Shown: positions 61,556 through 64,000 of the stretch, in pieces | Numbering within the stretch: the first letter of the stretch is position 1 | How the letters are laid out: the number at the start of each line of letters is the position of its first letter | Origin: Chloroflexota bacterium | GTDB lineage: Bacteria > Chloroflexota > Anaerolineae > Aggregatilineales > Phototrophicaceae | Assembly: GCA_011525385.1 (NCBI GenBank) | Contig: WTGF01000081.1 | Span: forward strand, 1-64,000 | Length of the DNA stretch: 64,000 nucleotides | Direction: 5' to 3' | Made by a program: the position numbers and the translations under genes | Notes under the pieces: generated by a model | Told to the model about the DNA's origin: nothing | What the model saw: the letters and a program-made list of their open reading frames with translations, nothing else | The model's database searches: none

Positions 61556-61959
61556 TGAATCTCTGACGGGATCGATTGCAACAGCGTTCCACTGCTGGCG
61601 ATGATGCGTATGACGCTGTTCGGCGAATTGACCGTGTATAGCCGGGCATAGTCGGTGATGGAGGCATAAGCGTCGGGGAACTGGCGAATGGCGGGACCTA
61701 TCAATCCAACATCAATCATCAAGTCAATGCATCCCTGCTTGGAGGCAATGTTGAACTCTGCGCCCAGCCAACTCATAGGCGCTTCAATATAGGCGACATC
61801 CGAAAATAATATGTAGATGGCGGGCTGATTGCGCTGACCCTGGTATACGCTCAGATACAAGCGGGAGAGCTTGCGGTGATAGTGAAAGACCTGGCAGCGA
61901 TAGCCCGCCGGCTTGGTAATGTTGAAGACGTTGCGGCTGTTTTGTTCAACTTTGGCCAT
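61552..61959 (-). CDS. hypothetical protein, glycosyltransferase partner
   Basis: The 135-residue protein is not recognised. It has strands KPAGYRCQVFHYHRKLSRLYLSVYQGQRNQPAIYILFSDVAYIEAPMSW, LGAEFNIASKQGCIDLMIDVG and ARLYTVNSPNSVIRIIASSGTLLQSIP, suggesting a small beta-rich soluble domain. It is coupled by ATGA to the glycosyltransferase gene, so a joint role in envelope glycan work is inferred, not shown. Confidence 0.6.
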   Translation of the reverse strand: MAKVEQNSRNVFNITKPAGYRCQVFHYHRKLSRLYLSVYQGQRNQPAIYILFSDVAYIEAPMSWLGAEFNIASKQGCIDLMIDVGLIGPAIRQFPDAYASITDYARLYTVNSPNSVIRIIASSGTLLQSIPSEIQ

Positions 61960-62212
61960 GAGTTGCGCTGGTCGCCTGCATCAATAACTTCTACTTTAGT
62001 AGACCTCCGGCGATAGCGGAAGTTGAAATGTCAATTTCTCGCTTCTACAAGGTGCATGCATGGCGAGCATTCGCGCCGTCCCGGTGTCTCGGCCGACATG
62101 TGGAAGGGATAGGGGCAGCCGCTTTGCGACCGTGCATAATGGGGTAAAATACCTGCATTGATTGGAAAACAGACATTTGACCAACTGCCGCGACGGCGGA
62201 CGGGAGACGAAC

Positions 62213-62983
62213 ATGAGATTTGAAGGCAAAGTTGCAGTAGTCACGGGGGCGGCAACCGGTATCGGACGGGCGACCGCGCTGGCATTTGCGCGGGAAGGCG
62301 CAAGTGTTGTGCTCGCGGATGTCAATGCCGAAGCGATGAATGAGACCGCGCGAGCAATCGAGACCGCGGGCGGATCCGGCCTGGGGGTGCTTGCGGACGT
62401 GTCACGTGGCCAAGACGCCGAACGCATCGCCAGTGACGCGGTTGAACATTTCGGAGGCGTCGATTATCTGGTTGCCAGCGCCGGCATCCAGACCTACGGC
62501 ACGGTTGTCGATACTGATGAAGATACCTGGGACCGCACGCTCGCGGTCAACTTGAAAGGCGTCTATCTGGCTGCCAAGTACTGTATCCCGGAGATGGTCA
62601 AGCGCGGTGGCGGCGCCATTGTCAATGTGGCTTCGGTGCAGGGACTGCAAAGCCAGCCGAACGTGGCTGCCTATGCCGCCTCCAAGGGCGCGCTGATCGC
62701 CATGACCAGAACAATGGCCTTGGATCACGCCGCAGAAGGAATCCGTGTCAACAGCCTTTGCCCCGGTTCGATTAATACGCCGCTGCTGCGTTTCGCCGCG
62801 GACACCTATAGCCCGGAGGATCCCTTGGGCGCCATAGAGGAATGGGGAAAACTGCATGCCCTGGGCCGGGTAGGGCAACCGGAAGAAATGGCGGAAGTCG
62901 CGCTGTTTCTGGTGAGCGACGCCGCTTCATTCATGACCGGCGCTACGGTTGTAGCCGACGGCGGTTTGACTATAGGACTCTGA
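62213..62983 (+). CDS. short-chain dehydrogenase/reductase (classical)
   Basis: The 256-residue NAD(P)-dependent oxidoreductase has TGAATGIGRATALAFAREGASVVLADVN, DVSRGQDAER, LVASAGIQ, catalytic Ser in NVASVQG and Tyr-x3-Lys in YAASKGAL, and the C-terminal FMTGATVVADGGLTIGL. The LADVN motif (Asp after strand 2) favours NAD. Substrate unknown; alcohol, 3-oxoacyl or sugar dehydrogenases share it. ATG at 62213 follows GGGAG with 7-base spacing; a TAAAAT -10 box lies at 62145-62150. The open frame from TTG 62162 is not needed. Confidence 0.95.
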   Translation: MRFEGKVAVVTGAATGIGRATALAFAREGASVVLADVNAEAMNETARAIETAGGSGLGVLADVSRGQDAERIASDAVEHFGGVDYLVASAGIQTYGTVVDTDEDTWDRTLAVNLKGVYLAAKYCIPEMVKRGGGAIVNVASVQGLQSQPNVAAYAASKGALIAMTRTMALDHAAEGIRVNSLCPGSINTPLLRFAADTYSPEDPLGAIEEWGKLHALGRVGQPEEMAEVALFLVSDAASFMTGATVVADGGLTIGL

Positions 62984-63022
62984 TCGACGACGACAATGCC
63001 CGGCGGACGATGAACGCGTTGT

Positions 63023-63994
63023 TCAAGTCTCCGACAGCAACTGTCGAACTGCCTTTTCAATCCTTTGCGCATTCGGGATGATTTCGTCTTCCAGGGCCGG
63101 GCTATAAGCGATCAGGGCGTTTTCCATATTGACGCGCTTGATCGGCGCGTCCAAATGAAAAAGTCCTTCATCGGCCACGAGCGCGGCGACGTTTGCGCCC
63201 CAGCCACCCAGCCGCGGCGCTTCTTCCACGATCAGCAGTCGGTTGGTTCCTTGCACGGATCGCAGGATGGTCGCGCCATCCAGCGGCGCCAGCGAGCGCA
63301 AGTCGATAACCTCGGCCTTGATTCCCTCCTCCGCCAATGTGTCCGCCGCTTCCAGGGCCCGATGCAACATCTGTTGAGTCGCCACCAGGGTGATGTCCTC
63401 GCCAGCGCGCGCGACCGCGGCTACCCCCAACTGCTCGGGCGCGGCCTCCAAATCTACTTCGCCGACCAGGTTGTAGAGCGATTTGTGTTCCAGCACGATT
63501 ACCGGATCGTCATCGCGGATGGCTGCGCGCAGCAGCCCGTACATGTCAGCCGGCGTAGCCGGGGCGACCACCTTCAAACCGGGGAAGTTCATCAGCCAGG
63601 ATTCCGCGCATTGCGAATGCTGCGTGCCGAATCCGCCGCCGCCGCCTTGAGAGGCGCGGATGGTCAAGGGCACGATGAACTGTCCGCCGCTCATGAAGCG
63701 GTACTTGGCGACTTGATTGACGATCTGGTCCATTGCTATCGGGATAAAATCGGCGAACATCAACTCGGCGACGGGGCGCAAGCCCGTTATCGCGGCCCCC
63801 AAAGCCGTGCCAATGATCGCTTGTTCGGATATGGGCGTATCCCGGACGCGAACCGGACCGAATTCCTCATAGATGCCGGGGGTCACCTTGAAGACGCCTC
63901 CCGCTTTGGCAACATCTTCGCCGAAGAAAACGATTGCATCGTCCCGGCGCATTTCCGCTGTGATGGCTTCGGTAACGGCTTGGCGATAGGTCAT
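63023..63994 (-). CDS. 2-oxoacid dehydrogenase E1 beta subunit (pyruvate/acetoin type)
   Basis: The 323-residue TPP-dependent subunit has MTYRQAVTEAITAEMRRDDAIVFFGEDVAKAGGVF, RVRDTPISEQAIIGTALGAA, ELMFADFIPIAMDQIVNQVAKYRFMSGGQ, GGGGFGTQHSQCAESWLMNFPGLKVVAPATPADMYGLLRAAIRDDDPVIVLEHKSLY and EVIDLRSLAPLDGATI (each a separate family block). Together with an alpha subunit it decarboxylates pyruvate, acetoin or a branched 2-oxoacid. The alpha subunit should lie upstream, past the window edge. The ATG at 63994 is 6 bases from the end of the window; completeness upstream cannot be checked. The RYRFMSG and HSQCAES details fit PdhB/AcoB. Confidence 0.94.
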   Translation of the reverse strand: MTYRQAVTEAITAEMRRDDAIVFFGEDVAKAGGVFKVTPGIYEEFGPVRVRDTPISEQAIIGTALGAAITGLRPVAELMFADFIPIAMDQIVNQVAKYRFMSGGQFIVPLTIRASQGGGGGFGTQHSQCAESWLMNFPGLKVVAPATPADMYGLLRAAIRDDDPVIVLEHKSLYNLVGEVDLEAAPEQLGVAAVARAGEDITLVATQQMLHRALEAADTLAEEGIKAEVIDLRSLAPLDGATILRSVQGTNRLLIVEEAPRLGGWGANVAALVADEGLFHLDAPIKRVNMENALIAYSPALEDEIIPNAQRIEKAVRQLLSET

Positions 63995-64000
63995 CGTAGG

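Overview
The window looks like a chromosomal segment of an uncultured Chloroflexota bacterium, perhaps Anaerolineae- or Caldilinea-like. This is an inference from gene content: a monoderm-style lipoprotein set with Pro-Thr-rich linkers, LspA, a large transglutaminase/TPTP-repeat membrane protein, family-5 peptide-binding proteins, a membrane-anchored LysM/YkuD L,D-transpeptidase, and frequent TTG/GTG starts. GC content is moderately high. No tRNA, rRNA, CRISPR array, prophage block or transposase gene was seen. The only structural RNA gene is rnpB.

Layout. 1-1.8 kb: one small helix-turn-helix-type gene and a repeat-rich intergenic stretch. 1.8-7.1 kb: a peptide-type ABC transporter set (binding protein facing two permeases) and glycerol kinase. 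7.3-10 kb: a small membrane protein and an intracellular GH13 enzyme, then a 700-bp repeat patch. 10-19 kb: alpha/beta hydrolase, an hsp20-lon pair, L,D-transpeptidase, S9 peptidase, a Ca2+/cation antiporter. 19.5-30 kb: mostly plus-strand singletons (metallo-beta-lactamase fold, RDD, TPR, secreted GH13, EamA, GNAT, phosphotransferase, MFS, RraA-like, SDR) with lspA opposite. 30-37 kb: sulfur/amino-acid block (transsulfuration PLP enzyme, SufE, rhodanese-type sulfurtransferase) and a three-gene operon with a class IV aminotransferase. 37.5-44 kb: a housekeeping minus-strand run dgkA-ybeY-HD phosphodiesterase-yqeY-mtaB. 45-49.6 kb: aspartokinase, hydrolase, phosphodiester glycosidase, aspartate aminotransferase. 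50-54 kb: a second peptide-type ABC set with a cytochrome c lipoprotein. 54-64 kb: methyltransferase, transglutaminase, rnpB, sulfatase, cold-shock protein, glycosyltransferase, SDR and a 2-oxoacid dehydrogenase E1-beta subunit.

The most interesting content is regulatory. Two classic-looking transcription attenuators with tiny leader peptides can be read directly: a 12-residue peptide with three consecutive Cys codons ahead of the rhodanese gene (about 33978-34149), and a 30-residue Thr/Met/Ile-rich peptide ahead of aspartokinase (about 44805-45015). Each has a promoter candidate, a leader ORF, a Rho-independent terminator, and an alternative pairing that would break the terminator and that a ribosome at the leader stop codon would mask. 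Second, the binding protein at 1780-3462 has its family-5 motifs in circularly permuted order behind a normal signal peptide, whereas the paralogue at 49906-51645 has the normal order. Third, at least two families of short non-autonomous palindromic elements are present. Two 265-bp copies lie at 1398-1662 and 34160-34424, the latter with a perfect 10-bp target duplication. Another family, at 19040-19303 and 32742-33028, has terminal stems that differ between copies but stay self-complementary. Both 265-bp copies sit directly upstream of promoter -35 boxes.
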